64,000 nucleotides of DNA, taken from Kitasatospora sp. A2-31. GTDB lineage: Bacteria; Actinomycetota; Actinomycetes; Streptomycetales; Streptomycetaceae. The notes below the pieces were generated by a model. It had not been told where the DNA came from, did no database searches, and was given only the letters and a program-made list of their open reading frames with translations. The DNA is taken from assembly GCF_022288725.1 (NCBI RefSeq), contig NZ_JAKNTA010000003.1, forward strand, positions 556,372-620,371, read 5' to 3'. Shown here piece after piece: positions 8,606-17,920 of this stretch (the first letter of the stretch is position 1; the number at the start of each line of letters is the position of its first letter). The position numbers were made by a program, and so were the translations under genes.

Positions 8606-9055
8606 ATGGCCGAGATCGCCATGCAGTTCGACATCGCCGCACCCCGCGACGTCGTGCTCGCCGCGCTGGACACCCACGACGGCCTCACCGGCTGGTGGAC
8701 CACCGACGTCGACCGGGACGAGGGCGGGGTGCTGCTCCTCGACTTCCCGGACGCCCCCGAGCCGTTCCGGCTGCGCCGCGAGCGCGCCGACCGGGACCGG
8801 GTGGTGTGGACCAACGTCGGCACGTTCCCGCCGCACTGGGCCGGCACCTGGATCAGCTGGGAGTTCGCGGACCAGCCCGGCGGCCCCGGCCGCACCCGGT
8901 TGCTGTTCCGGCACGGCGGTTGGCAGCCCGGTACCGAGGAGGGCGTCCCGATGGTGGCCGGCACCTGGGCGGAGCTGATCGTCCGGCTCAAGGACTACGC
9001 GCAGAGCGGCAAGGTGCAGCCGTACTTCGTGAAGGCCCCGGGGCACTCAGCGTGA
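8606..9055 (+). CDS. SRPBCC (AHSA1/START-like) domain protein
   Basis: A 149-residue single-domain protein. The N-terminus (MQFDIAAPRDVVLAALDTHDGLTGWWT) and the C-terminal helix (GTWAELIVRLKDYAQSGKVQPYF) fit the AHSA1-type branch of the SRPBCC fold, which forms a hydrophobic ligand pocket. The ligand cannot be predicted. ATG at 8606 has AAAGGCGG upstream, so the longer in-frame extension from 8540, which lies in the terminator, is rejected. Confidence 0.82.
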   Translation: MAEIAMQFDIAAPRDVVLAALDTHDGLTGWWTTDVDRDEGGVLLLDFPDAPEPFRLRRERADRDRVVWTNVGTFPPHWAGTWISWEFADQPGGPGRTRLLFRHGGWQPGTEEGVPMVAGTWAELIVRLKDYAQSGKVQPYFVKAPGHSA

Positions 9056-9246
9056 CGCTGCGGCGGGGGCGTCCCCCGCCGGATGCCGTCCGGTGGCGCG
9101 ATCGCGGTGGCGCGGCGAAGGTGGGCGGTGTACCGCCGTCCGGTCGTCCGCCCGGCGCGGGAGCGCCGCGCCGGACCCGACGGCTCCCGCCCGGAGTGCC
9201 GGACCGGCGGGCCCGGCGGAGGACCATCGCTCTTGGAGGCCCAGCA

Positions 9247-10044
9247 ATGCCCGTAGTCACCGCTCCGTACAAGCCCGGCACCCCGTGCTGGGTCGACCTG
9301 ATGGCGAGGGACCAGCAGGCCGCGCTCGACTTCTACCGCGACCTGTTCGGCTGGCAGGGCGAGGTCGGCCCGCCCGAGTTCGGCGGCTACGCCGTGTGCT
9401 CGCTGAACGGCAAGCCGGTCGCCGGGATCATGGCGCAGACGGCCCCCGAGGGCCAGCCCGTTCCGCCGGTCGCCTGGACGACGTACCTGGCCTCGGACGA
9501 CGCCGAGGCCACCGGCCGGGCCATCGCCGACAGCGGCGGCACCATCCTCTACCCCGTGATGGACGTCGGTACGGTCGGCCGGATGCTGGTCGCCGCCGAC
9601 CCGACCGGCGCGGTGTTCGGCGTCTGGCAGAAGGTGGACTTCCTCGGCGCCGGCGTGGTCAACGAGCCCGGCGCGCTGGTCTGGAACGAGCTCAACACCA
9701 CCGACACCGACGCGGCCGGGCGGTTCTACCACCAGGCGCTCGGCCTGCGCCCGGCGACCATCCAGGGCATGGAGGGCTACTACTCGCTCAACGTCGGCGA
9801 GCGCACGGTGGGCGGCATGCAGCCGGTCGCCGAATACCTGCCGGACGGCACGCCCCCGCACTGGATGACGTACTTCTCGGTGGACGACACCGACTCCACG
9901 GTGGACGCCGTGGTGAAGGCGGGCGGTTCGGTGATCCAGCCCCCGTTCGACATCCAGTCCGGCCGGATGGCCGTCGTGCGGGACCCGCAGGGCGCGGTCT
10001 TCGCGGTGACGGCCGCCCCCGAGTCCCAGATGCCCGACTCCTGA
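9247..10044 (+). CDS. VOC family protein with two glyoxalase-like domains
   Basis: A 265-residue protein with two vicinal-oxygen-chelate domains (about residues 10-125 and 140-260). Each begins with the same pattern: CWVDLMARDQQAALDFYRDLFGW and VWNELNTTDTDAAGRFYHQALGL. This two-domain form is common in actinobacteria and is often annotated as hydroxylase or glyoxalase without proof of substrate. ATG at 9247 has TTGGAGG eight bases upstream. It stands alone, with 116 bp to the next gene. Confidence 0.88.
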   Translation: MPVVTAPYKPGTPCWVDLMARDQQAALDFYRDLFGWQGEVGPPEFGGYAVCSLNGKPVAGIMAQTAPEGQPVPPVAWTTYLASDDAEATGRAIADSGGTILYPVMDVGTVGRMLVAADPTGAVFGVWQKVDFLGAGVVNEPGALVWNELNTTDTDAAGRFYHQALGLRPATIQGMEGYYSLNVGERTVGGMQPVAEYLPDGTPPHWMTYFSVDDTDSTVDAVVKAGGSVIQPPFDIQSGRMAVVRDPQGAVFAVTAAPESQMPDS

Positions 10045-10160
10045 GCCCCACGGACCTCCTGAGCGCCACCGGGGCCCGAGAGCCACCGGAAGCCGCCCCT
10101 TCCCGCGACGCGCCGCCGGGAATGGGCGGCTTCCCCGCGTTCGCGGGTAAGACTGCACCC

Positions 10161-10910
10161 ATGCTGGGTCTTCCGGACGACATCCGCGCTTTCCTCTTCG
10201 ACCTCGACGGGGTGCTCACCCAGACCGCCAAGGTGCACGCCGCGGCCTGGAAGGACACCTTCGACGCCTTCCTGCGCGCCGAAGCGGCCCGCACCGGCGG
10301 GCAGTTCGTGCCCTTCGACGCGGTCGCCGACTACGACACGTACGTCGACGGGCGCCCGAGACTCGACGGTACCCGCGCCTTCCTGGAGAGCCGCGGCATC
10401 GCGCTCCCCGAGGGCACCGACGCCGACCCGCCCGGCACCCGCACGGTGCACGGCATCAGCCTGGCCAAGAACGACACCGTGCTGCGGATGATCCGCGCGC
10501 AGGGCGTCCAGCCCTACGAGGGCTCGGTCGCCTACGTGCGCCGGATGCGCGAGCTCGGGCTGCCCGGCGCGGTGGTCTCGTCCAGCGCGAACTGCCGGGA
10601 CGTGCTGCGGGCCGCGGGGATCGAGGACCTGTTCGACGTGATCGTGGACGGCCTGGTGGCCAAGCGCGAGGGGCTGCCCGGCAAGCCGGCCCCGGACACC
10701 TACCTGGCCGCCGCCCGCGCCCTGGGCGTCGAGCCGGCGCACGCCGCCGTCTTCGAGGACGCGCTCGCCGGCGTCGCCTCCGGCCGGGCCGGCGGTTTCG
10801 GTGCGGTGGTCGGGGTGGACCGCGTCGGCCAGGCGGCCGAGCTGCGCCGCGACGGCGCCACCGTGGTCGTCACCGACCTCGCCGAACTGCTCGAAGGAGG
10901 CTCGGCATGA
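10161..10910 (+). CDS. HAD family beta-phosphoglucomutase
   Basis: A 249-residue HAD phosphatase/mutase. The nucleophile motif FDLDGVLT (D14, D16) starts the protein, motif II is VVSSSANC, the motif III Lys lies in GKPAPD, and motif IV is FEDALAG. The overall order matches beta-phosphoglucomutases, which turn beta-glucose 1-phosphate into glucose 6-phosphate through the 1,6-bisphosphate. The stop overlaps the ATG of the GH65 phosphorylase by 4 bp (ATGA). This strongly supports the assignment, because inverting GH65 phosphorylases release beta-glucose 1-phosphate. Confidence 0.9.
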   Translation: MLGLPDDIRAFLFDLDGVLTQTAKVHAAAWKDTFDAFLRAEAARTGGQFVPFDAVADYDTYVDGRPRLDGTRAFLESRGIALPEGTDADPPGTRTVHGISLAKNDTVLRMIRAQGVQPYEGSVAYVRRMRELGLPGAVVSSSANCRDVLRAAGIEDLFDVIVDGLVAKREGLPGKPAPDTYLAAARALGVEPAHAAVFEDALAGVASGRAGGFGAVVGVDRVGQAAELRRDGATVVVTDLAELLEGGSA

Positions 10911-13315
10911 CCGGCCTGGACAACTTCTCGGTCGACCCGTGGCAGATCGTCGAGCCCGGCCTCGACCTGGCCTCGATGGCCCGCGCCGAGTCGCTCTTCG
11001 CCCTCTCCAACGGCCACATCGGCCTGCGCGGCAACCTCGACGAGGGCGAGCCGCACGGCCTGCCCGGCACCTACCTCAACGGCGTCTTCGAGCTGCGCCC
11101 GCTGCCCTACGGAGAGGGCGGCTACGGCTACCCGGAGTCCAGCCAGAGCGTCATCAACATCACCAACGGTAAGATCATCCGACTGCTGGTGGACGACGAG
11201 CCCTTCGACCTCCGCTACGGTGAACTGCTGAGCCACCGGCGGTGGTTGGACTTCCGCGAGGGGCTGCTGCGGCGCGAGGCGGAGTGGGCCTCCCCGGCCG
11301 GGCGGACGATCCGGGTGAAGTCCACCCGGCTGGTCTCGCTCACCCAGCGGGCCGTCGCCGCCGTCGAGTACACCGTCGAGGCGGTGGACGGGCCGGTGCG
11401 GATCGTCCTCCAGTCGGAGCTGGTCGCCAACGAGCAGCTTCCCGGCGGTCCCGAGGGCGACCCCCGGGCGTCCGCCGTGCTGGAGGCGCCGCTGCTCGCC
11501 GAGGCCAGTCACGCCGGCGGCACCAAGGCCGTCCTGGTGCACCGCACCCGCTACAGCGGCATCCGCGTCGCCGCCGGGATGGACCACGTCATCGACGGCC
11601 CGGAGCGGCTGGACACCGTCGCCGAGTCCGAGGCCGACCACTGCCGGATCAGCGTGACCACCGTGCTCGAACCGGGCCAGAAGCTGCGCCTGGTGAAGTT
11701 CATGTCCTACGGCTGGTCCGCGACCCGCTCGCTGCCCGCCGTCCGGGACCAGGTGGAGGCCGCGCTGACCGCCGCCAGGTACACCGGATGGGACGGTCTG
11801 GTGGCCGAACAGGCCGCCTTCCTCAGCGAGTTCTGGGAGACCAGCGACGTCGAGATCGAGGGTGACGTCGAACTCCAGCAGGCCGTCCGGTTCGCCGTCT
11901 TCCACGTGCTGCAGGCGGGCGCCCGCAGCGAGGAGCGGGCCATCCCCGCCAAGGGGCTGACCGGCCCGGGCTACGACGGCCACAGCTTCTGGGACACCGA
12001 GACCTTCGTCCTCCCGGTGCTCACCTACTGCCTGCCGGGCGCCGTCAACCAGGCACTGCGCTGGCGGCACACCACGCTGCCGATGGCCCGTGAGCGGGCC
12101 GTCCAACTCGGCCTCGCCGGCGCGGTGTTCCCGTGGCGGACGATCCGCGGCGAGGAGTGTTCCGGGTACTGGCCGGCCGGCACCGCGGCCTTCCACATCG
12201 GCGCCGACATCGCCGCCTCCGCCGCCCGGTACGTCCGGGCCACCGGGGACGTCGAGTTCGAGCGGGAGTACGGGCTGGAGCTGCTGGTCGAGACGGCCCG
12301 GATGTGGCGCTCGCTCGGCCACCACGACGCCGTCGGCAAGTTCCGCATCGAGGGCGTCACCGGGCCGGACGAGTACAGCGCGGTCGCCGACAACAACGTC
12401 TTCACCAACCTCATGGCGCAGACCAACCTGCGCGCCGCCGCCGAGGCCGCCGCCCGGCACCCCCGGGAGGCGGCCGCGCTCGGCGTGGACACCGAGGAGA
12501 CCGCCGCCTGGCGGGACGCCGCCGCGGCGATGTTCATCCCGTACGACGAGAACCTCGGCGTCCACCCGCAGGCCGACGGCTTCACCGACCACCAGGTCTG
12601 GGACTTCGAGCGCACCCCGCCGGAGAACTACCCGCTGCTGCTCCACTACCCGTACTTCGACCTGTACCGGAAACAGGTGGTCAAGCAGGCCGACCTGGTG
12701 CTCGCCATGCAGGTGCGCGGCGACGCCTTCACCGACGAGCAGAAGGCCCGCAACTTCGCCTACTACGAGCGGCTGACCGTCCGCGACTCCTCGCTCTCGG
12801 CCTGCACCCAGGCGGTGATCGCCGCCGAGGTCGGCCAGCTGGACCTCGCGTACGACTACACCGCCGAGGCCGCCCTGATGGACCTGCACGACCTCGGCGG
12901 CAACACCCGCGACGGCCTGCACATGGCCTCGCTCGCCGGGGCCTGCATCGCCCTGGTGGCCGGGTTCGGCGGCCTGCGGGACCACAGCGAGGTGCTGTCC
13001 TTCCGGCCGCGACTGCCCAACGGGCTGATGAAGCTCAGCTTCTCGCTGCTGGTGCGCGGCCAGCTGCTGGGGGTGCGCATCACCCATGAGGGGACGACGT
13101 ACACGCTGCGCCGGGGCGAGGTGATCCACCTGCGGCACGACGGCGGGGCGGTGCAGGTGAAGGCGGGCACGCCGGTCACCCTGCCCACCACGGTGCCGCC
13201 CGTCCAGGAGCGCTGCGTCCAGCCGCCCGGCCGCGAGCCGTCGCGGCGCCAGCCGCACGCCGGAGTGGCCGCGGGCACGGTCGGCCCGGGGCCGGACCAC
13301 CTGGCGGCGGAGTAG
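10907..13315 (+). CDS. Glycoside hydrolase family 65 disaccharide phosphorylase
   Basis: An 802-residue GH65 protein. The N-terminal beta-sandwich begins with ESLFALSNGHIGLRGN; the (alpha/alpha)6 barrel carries SFWDTETFVLP and the catalytic acid in GPDEYS (Glu at about 489). A C-terminal sheet ends near residue 770, followed by a loose tail. Family members phosphorolyse trehalose, maltose, kojibiose or related alpha-glucosides in the cytoplasm; the actual disaccharide cannot be told. It is translationally coupled to the beta-phosphoglucomutase, giving a two-step route to glucose 6-phosphate without spending ATP. Confidence 0.92.
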   Translation: MTGLDNFSVDPWQIVEPGLDLASMARAESLFALSNGHIGLRGNLDEGEPHGLPGTYLNGVFELRPLPYGEGGYGYPESSQSVINITNGKIIRLLVDDEPFDLRYGELLSHRRWLDFREGLLRREAEWASPAGRTIRVKSTRLVSLTQRAVAAVEYTVEAVDGPVRIVLQSELVANEQLPGGPEGDPRASAVLEAPLLAEASHAGGTKAVLVHRTRYSGIRVAAGMDHVIDGPERLDTVAESEADHCRISVTTVLEPGQKLRLVKFMSYGWSATRSLPAVRDQVEAALTAARYTGWDGLVAEQAAFLSEFWETSDVEIEGDVELQQAVRFAVFHVLQAGARSEERAIPAKGLTGPGYDGHSFWDTETFVLPVLTYCLPGAVNQALRWRHTTLPMARERAVQLGLAGAVFPWRTIRGEECSGYWPAGTAAFHIGADIAASAARYVRATGDVEFEREYGLELLVETARMWRSLGHHDAVGKFRIEGVTGPDEYSAVADNNVFTNLMAQTNLRAAAEAAARHPREAAALGVDTEETAAWRDAAAAMFIPYDENLGVHPQADGFTDHQVWDFERTPPENYPLLLHYPYFDLYRKQVVKQADLVLAMQVRGDAFTDEQKARNFAYYERLTVRDSSLSACTQAVIAAEVGQLDLAYDYTAEAALMDLHDLGGNTRDGLHMASLAGACIALVAGFGGLRDHSEVLSFRPRLPNGLMKLSFSLLVRGQLLGVRITHEGTTYTLRRGEVIHLRHDGGAVQVKAGTPVTLPTTVPPVQERCVQPPGREPSRRQPHAGVAAGTVGPGPDHLAAE

Positions 13316-13368
13316 GGAGGCGGAGCAGGGAGGCGGAGCAGGGAAGGACCGGCCCCGGGGGAGGGGGG

Positions 13369-15132
13369 GTGACGACAGACCGGCGAGAGGAGATCCCCGT
13401 GGTGAGCGTGGCCGAGCAGATGGTGGAGGTGCTCCGGCAGGCCGGGGTCGAGCGCGTCTACGGGGTGGTCGGCGACAGCCTCAACCCGGTGGTGGACGCG
13501 ATCCGCCGGGCCGAGGGCATCGGCTGGGTGCCCGTTCGCAACGAGGAGGCCGGCGCCTTCGCGGCCGCCGCCGAGGCCGAGCTGAGCGGCCGCCTGGCGG
13601 TCTGCGCAGGCTCCTGCGGCCCCGGCAACACCCACCTGATCCAGGGCCTCTACGACGCCCAGCGCAGCGGCCTGCCGGTGCTGGCACTCGCCTCGCACAT
13701 CCCGTCCGCCCAGATCGGCACCGGCTTCTTCCAGGAGACCCACCCCGAGCGGGTGTTCACCGACTGCAGCAGCTGGTGCGAGACGGTCTCCACCCCGGCG
13801 CAGCTGCCGCGGCTGCTGCGGATCGCGGTCCAGCACGCGCTGGGCGCCCCCGGCGTCGCCGTGCTGGTCTTCCCCGGCGACGTCGCCGCGCTGCCGGCCG
13901 CCGGGCCGACGGGCGGCAGCCACTTCCTCACCGAGCAGGCGGTGGCCGCGCCGCCCTGGTCCCAGGTGCAGGCGCTGGCCCGGGCGCTCAACGACGCCCG
14001 GAAGGTCGCGCTGTTCTGCGGTGCGGGCGTGCGCGGGGCGCACGGCGAGGTGATGGAGGTCGCGCAGGCGCTGGCCGCGCCGGTCGGGCACTCCCTGCGC
14101 GGCAAGGAGTGGATCCAGTACGACAATCCGTACGACGTCGGCATGAGCGGCCTGCTCGGCTACGGCGCCTGTCACGAGGCGCTGCACGCGGCCGACCTGG
14201 TGCTGCTGCTCGGCACCGACTTCCCCTACGACTCCTTCCTCCCGCAGGCCCGGACGATCCAGGTGGACCACGACGCCACCCGGCTCGGCCGCCGCACCCC
14301 GCTGGAGCTGGCCGTCCACGGCGACGTCTCGGCCACCCTGCGCGCCGTCCTGCCGCTGCTGGAGCCGAAGGCCGACCGCGCCTTCCTGGACGAGATGCTG
14401 CGCCGGCACTGCCGGGCCCTGGAGGACGTGGTCGGCGCCTACACCCGGGACATCGACAAGCACCTGCCGATCCACCCGGAGTACGTGGCCTCGGTGCTGG
14501 ACGGGATCGCCGCGGACGACGCGGTGTTCACCGTGGACACCGGCATGAACAACGTCTGGGCCGCCCGCTACCTGCAGCCCAACGGCCGCCGCCGGGTGAT
14601 CGGTTCGTTCCTGCACGGCTCGATGGCCAACGCCCTGCCGCACGCGATCGGCGCCCAGCTGGCCTGCCCCGGGCGGCAGGTGGTCGCGATGGCCGGCGAC
14701 GGCGGGCTGTCGATGCTGCTCGGCGAGCTGCTCACGGTGGCGCGGCTCAGGCTGCCGGTGAAGACGGTGGTGTTCAACAACGGCGCGCTCGGCATGATCA
14801 AGCTGGAGATGCTGGTCTCCGGCTACCCCGAGGCGGAGACCGACAACGGGGACGTGGACTACGCGGGGATCGCCCGGGCGATGGGCGTCCCGGCCAAGCG
14901 CGTCACCGAGCCGGCGCGGGTGCGGGAGGTGCTGGCGGAAGCCCTGGAGCGGCCGGGCCCGGCCCTGGTGGACGTGGTCACCGACCCCAACGCGCTCGCC
15001 GTGCCGCCGCACGTCACCGCGGCCCAGCTGAAGGGGTTCGCGCTGGCAGCCGGGCGGACGGTGCTCGCCGGCGGGGTCGGGCGCATGATCGACCTGGCCC
15101 GCAGCAACCTGCGGAACATCCCGCGCCCGTAG
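13369..15132 (+). CDS. Thiamine pyrophosphate-dependent pyruvate oxidase/dehydrogenase-like protein
   Basis: A 587-residue TPP enzyme of the acetolactate synthase/pyruvate oxidase group. The N-terminal PYR domain has YGVVGDSLNPVVDA and the activating Glu in RNEEAGAFAA. The FAD/cofactor-type middle domain follows, and the C-terminal PP domain has the TPP motif GDG...NN from about residue 443. The opening resembles PoxB, which makes acetate from pyruvate at the membrane, but a different 2-oxo acid is possible. Two starts are plausible: GTG 13369 after GGAGG, or GTG 13399/13402 after GAGGAG. Confidence 0.88.
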   Translation: MTTDRREEIPVVSVAEQMVEVLRQAGVERVYGVVGDSLNPVVDAIRRAEGIGWVPVRNEEAGAFAAAAEAELSGRLAVCAGSCGPGNTHLIQGLYDAQRSGLPVLALASHIPSAQIGTGFFQETHPERVFTDCSSWCETVSTPAQLPRLLRIAVQHALGAPGVAVLVFPGDVAALPAAGPTGGSHFLTEQAVAAPPWSQVQALARALNDARKVALFCGAGVRGAHGEVMEVAQALAAPVGHSLRGKEWIQYDNPYDVGMSGLLGYGACHEALHAADLVLLLGTDFPYDSFLPQARTIQVDHDATRLGRRTPLELAVHGDVSATLRAVLPLLEPKADRAFLDEMLRRHCRALEDVVGAYTRDIDKHLPIHPEYVASVLDGIAADDAVFTVDTGMNNVWAARYLQPNGRRRVIGSFLHGSMANALPHAIGAQLACPGRQVVAMAGDGGLSMLLGELLTVARLRLPVKTVVFNNGALGMIKLEMLVSGYPEAETDNGDVDYAGIARAMGVPAKRVTEPARVREVLAEALERPGPALVDVVTDPNALAVPPHVTAAQLKGFALAAGRTVLAGGVGRMIDLARSNLRNIPRP

Positions 15133-15205
15133 CGGGCCCGGGCGTCGCCCGGGGGGACGGGTCCGGCGCTCCGCGGCACGGCCGACCGGCGCGGGGTTAC
15201 GGCGG

Positions 15206-15222
15206 TTTGCCTCTGAGGCAAA
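15206..15222. promoter_or_regulatory. Perfect 17-bp palindrome, probable operator
   Basis: TTTGCCTCTGAGGCAAA: two perfect 8-bp arms around a central T. It lies 40 bp before the ATG of the XRE-cupin regulator, in the right place to overlap its promoter. A weaker half-repeat (TTGCC...CGGCA) follows at about 15228-15240. Autoregulation by the adjacent XRE protein is inferred. Confidence 0.75.
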
Positions 15223-15261
15223 TTTCTTGCCCGTGCGGCACGTCAGGTGTCCACTGGTCCC

Positions 15262-15906
15262 ATGAGCACCAGCCCGTCCGGCCCCACCACCGCCGGTTCC
15301 ACCGGTGACCAGCTCGACGACCAGGAGGTCGCCGGCCTCGCCGCGCGACTGCGCGAGCACCGGCTCGGCAGCCGCCTCACCCTGGAGGTCGCCGCGGCCC
15401 GGGTCGGCCTCTCCCCAGCCTATCTGTCCCGGCTGGAGACCGGCCGCCGGCAGCCGTCGCTGCCCGTCCTGCTGGGCCTCGCCCGTGCCTACGGCACGTC
15501 CGTCTCCGGCCTCCTCGGCGAGGCCATGGTCGAGCCGGACCCGGTGGTGCGCGGCGGCGCGATCGAGCCCGGTCGCGCGGGCGGCTGGGGCTACCGGCGC
15601 GCCGGTGCGCCCGGCCGGGCGATGCAGGCTCTGCGCGTGCACGTCCCGCTGGGCGTCCAGGACGCCGTCGTCCGGGTCCACCCGGGCGAGGAGTGGCTCT
15701 ACGTGCTCCAGGGCCGGCTGAAGCTGACCCTCGGCGACCGCGTCCACCAGCTCGACGAGGGCGACTCCGCGCACTTCGACTCGCTCACCCCACACTGCAT
15801 CGCCGCGGAGTCGTCCGGCGGGGTCGAGCTGCTCTTCGTCCACACCCTGCTGCAGAGCCCCGGCGGCGAACTCTGCCTCGGCGGCGGCCCTGCCGCTCCC
15901 CACTGA
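15262..15906 (+). CDS. XRE family regulator with C-terminal cupin domain
   Basis: A 214-residue regulator. An XRE helix-turn-helix (about residues 25-80: LTLEVAAARVGLSPAYLSRLETGRRQPS) is joined to a small cupin (about 130-200: HPGEEWLYVLQGRLKLTLGDRVHQLDEGDSAHFDSLTPH). Cupin-XRE proteins usually sense a small ligand and control a neighbouring gene. The ATG at 15262 is used; GTG at 15247 is in frame but closer to the palindrome. A 70-residue membrane protein follows after 32 bp and is probably co-transcribed. Confidence 0.9.
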   Translation: MSTSPSGPTTAGSTGDQLDDQEVAGLAARLREHRLGSRLTLEVAAARVGLSPAYLSRLETGRRQPSLPVLLGLARAYGTSVSGLLGEAMVEPDPVVRGGAIEPGRAGGWGYRRAGAPGRAMQALRVHVPLGVQDAVVRVHPGEEWLYVLQGRLKLTLGDRVHQLDEGDSAHFDSLTPHCIAAESSGGVELLFVHTLLQSPGGELCLGGGPAAPH

Positions 15907-15938
15907 CCGACCGTCAGACCTCCCGGAGGAGATCTCCC

Positions 15939-16151
15939 ATGGCTGATCCCGCCACCGCCACCGCCACCGCCGTCACCGCCACCACCGCCCCGGCCGTTCC
16001 TGCCCCGGCCGCCCCCGCCGCGAAGACCGTCGACGCCGGCAAGTGGGCCAACCGCCGCGTCGGCATCCGACTGGTGATCTACACCGTCGCGACGCACGCC
16101 TTCGCGGGCTTCATCCTCCTGCTCTTCGAGCTGGGCAACCGGAACAAGTAG
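15939..16151 (+). CDS. Small single-span membrane protein (DUF6126-like)
   Basis: A 70-residue protein with an Ala/Thr/Pro-rich N-terminus and one C-terminal membrane helix (VGIRLVIYTVATHAFAGFIL, then LLFELGNRNK). GGAGGAG lies eight bases before ATG 15939, so translation should be strong. The sequence and its place just after an XRE-cupin gene recall the DUF6126 family; that recognition is from memory. The pairing suggests a membrane protein under the control of, or acting with, the upstream regulator. The function is unknown. Confidence 0.75.
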   Translation: MADPATATATAVTATTAPAVPAPAAPAAKTVDAGKWANRRVGIRLVIYTVATHAFAGFILLLFELGNRNK

Positions 16152-16194
16152 CAACCGCGGCGGATGGGCGGACCGGCCCGGACACGCCCGACCC

Positions 16195-17673
16195 TCACAC
16201 TCCGCGCAGCAGCTCGCAGAGCGCGTCCACTGCGGCCGGGAAGAGCCGGTCGGGCGGCGTCGCGTAGCCGACCACCAGGGCGGGCGCGGCGTCCGGGCCC
16301 GACGGGGGCGCGGCGAGGTGCCGGCCGAGCACGCCGAACACCAGGCCGGCGGTCTCGGCCCGGGCCAGCAGCTCGGCCTCGGACGGTGCGCCGGGCGGCA
16401 GTTGCAGCACGGCGTGCAGGCCCGCGGCGATCCCGGTCACCTGGACGCGCGGGGCCCGCTCGGCCAGCGCCGCGACCAGGTGGTCGCGGCGGCGCCGGTA
16501 GTGCAGCCGGGAACGGCGCACGTGGCGGTCGTAGGTGCCGGAGGTGATCAGCTCGGCGAGGGTGAGCTGGTCGATCACCGGGGACGTCCCGTCGGCCTGC
16601 TGCTTGAGCCGGGCCACCGGCTCCACCAACGCGTCCGGCAGTGCCAGCCAGCCGAGCCGCAGACCGGGGGCGAGGCTCTTGGCGGCCGTACCCGCGTACA
16701 CCACCCGCTCGGGATCGAGCGCCTGCATCGCGCCGAGCGGCTGCCGGTCGTAGCGGAACTCGCCGTCGTAGTCGTCCTCGATCACGTACCCGTCGTGTGC
16801 GCGGGCCCAGGCCACGGCGGCGGCCCGGCGCTCGGCGGAGAGCGCGGCGCCGGTCGGGAACTGGTGGGCGGGGGTGAGCAGGACCGCCGCGTCCCGCCGC
16901 CCGGCCAGCAGGTCGGTGCGCGCCCCGGAGCAGTCCAGCGGCAGCGGTGCCGTGGTGAGCCCGGCGGCCCGCACCACCTCGTGCTGCGGCGGCAGCCCGT
17001 ACTCCTCCACGGCCAGCGAGCGGGCGCGCCGGCCGCGCAGGGCGGCGCAGAGCAGCCCCAGCCCCTGGGTGAACCCGGCGCAGACCAGCAGGTGGTCGGG
17101 GTCGGTCCGGACGCCGCGGACCCGGGCCAGGTAGTCGGCGAGCGCCTGCCGCAGCTCGATCCGCCCGAGCGGGCTGCCGTAGTCGAAGGCCTCGTGCGGG
17201 GCGGTGGCCAGGGCCCGCCGTGCGGCGGAGAGCCAGGCGGTCCGCGGGAAGAGCGAGACGTCCGGCCGCCCCGGCGCCAGGTCGTACCGGGCGGTGCGGC
17301 GGTCCAGCGGCGGGTGGGCGGCCCGCCGGGCCGGGCGGGGGGCGGTCCGCTCGGCCACCGTGGTGCCCGAGCCCTGCCGGGAGCTGAGCCAGCCCTCGGC
17401 GGTGAGCTGCCCGTACGCCTCCACCACGGTGTTCCGGGCGATCCCGAGGTCCTCGCCGAGCGCCCGGGAGGACGGCAGCCGGGTGCCGGGTGCCAGCCGG
17501 CCGTCCTGGACGGCCTCCCGCAGCGCGTCCTCCAGGGCGGCCCGGATCCCGGCGCCTGCGGTCCGGCGCCCCGTGAGGTCGAGGTGCAGGTCGCCGCCGA
17601 ACGCGGTCCAGGAGGCGGCCCCGGCGGCGCGGGAGCTCCGGGAGCCGGCTCGGGAGGTGCGGGAGCTGGTCAT
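16195..17673 (-). CDS. MocR/PdxR-type regulator (GntR HTH fused to aminotransferase)
   Basis: A 492-residue fusion. The GntR winged helix (about residues 35-105) contains LPSSRALGEDLGIARNTVVEAYGQL. The fold-type I aminotransferase part (about 125-490) has the GFTQGLGLL turn, the IEDDYDGEFRYDR segment and the PLP lysine in YAGTAAKSLAPGLRLGW. MocR proteins sense PLP or amino-acid adducts; many control pyridoxine or GABA metabolism, but no such target is adjacent. The 247-bp gap to the divergent DGPF gene is likely shared promoter space. Confidence 0.92.
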   Translation of the reverse strand: MTSSRTSRAGSRSSRAAGAASWTAFGGDLHLDLTGRRTAGAGIRAALEDALREAVQDGRLAPGTRLPSSRALGEDLGIARNTVVEAYGQLTAEGWLSSRQGSGTTVAERTAPRPARRAAHPPLDRRTARYDLAPGRPDVSLFPRTAWLSAARRALATAPHEAFDYGSPLGRIELRQALADYLARVRGVRTDPDHLLVCAGFTQGLGLLCAALRGRRARSLAVEEYGLPPQHEVVRAAGLTTAPLPLDCSGARTDLLAGRRDAAVLLTPAHQFPTGAALSAERRAAAVAWARAHDGYVIEDDYDGEFRYDRQPLGAMQALDPERVVYAGTAAKSLAPGLRLGWLALPDALVEPVARLKQQADGTSPVIDQLTLAELITSGTYDRHVRRSRLHYRRRRDHLVAALAERAPRVQVTGIAAGLHAVLQLPPGAPSEAELLARAETAGLVFGVLGRHLAAPPSGPDAAPALVVGYATPPDRLFPAAVDALCELLRGV

Positions 17674-17920
17674 GGGCCGTTCCCTGCGGGCGTGGACGGA
17701 TCGGTACGGGGGATTATCGCCCCCCTCGGGCGCGGGTGGTCCCGAGGGTGGAGCCGTCCCGTATGTTGATCATGTCGGTGGGGTCGCCTTCCGGGCGGGT
17801 CGGCGGAGCCCCGGAAGAAGTTCGGAGAATGTCGCCGGGGGATGTCGAGGACTCCGGACCCGCTCCGACTGGAGGGTGGAAGCGCGCCGGAGGGGCGCGC
17901 ACGACGGGAGGACACCCGAG

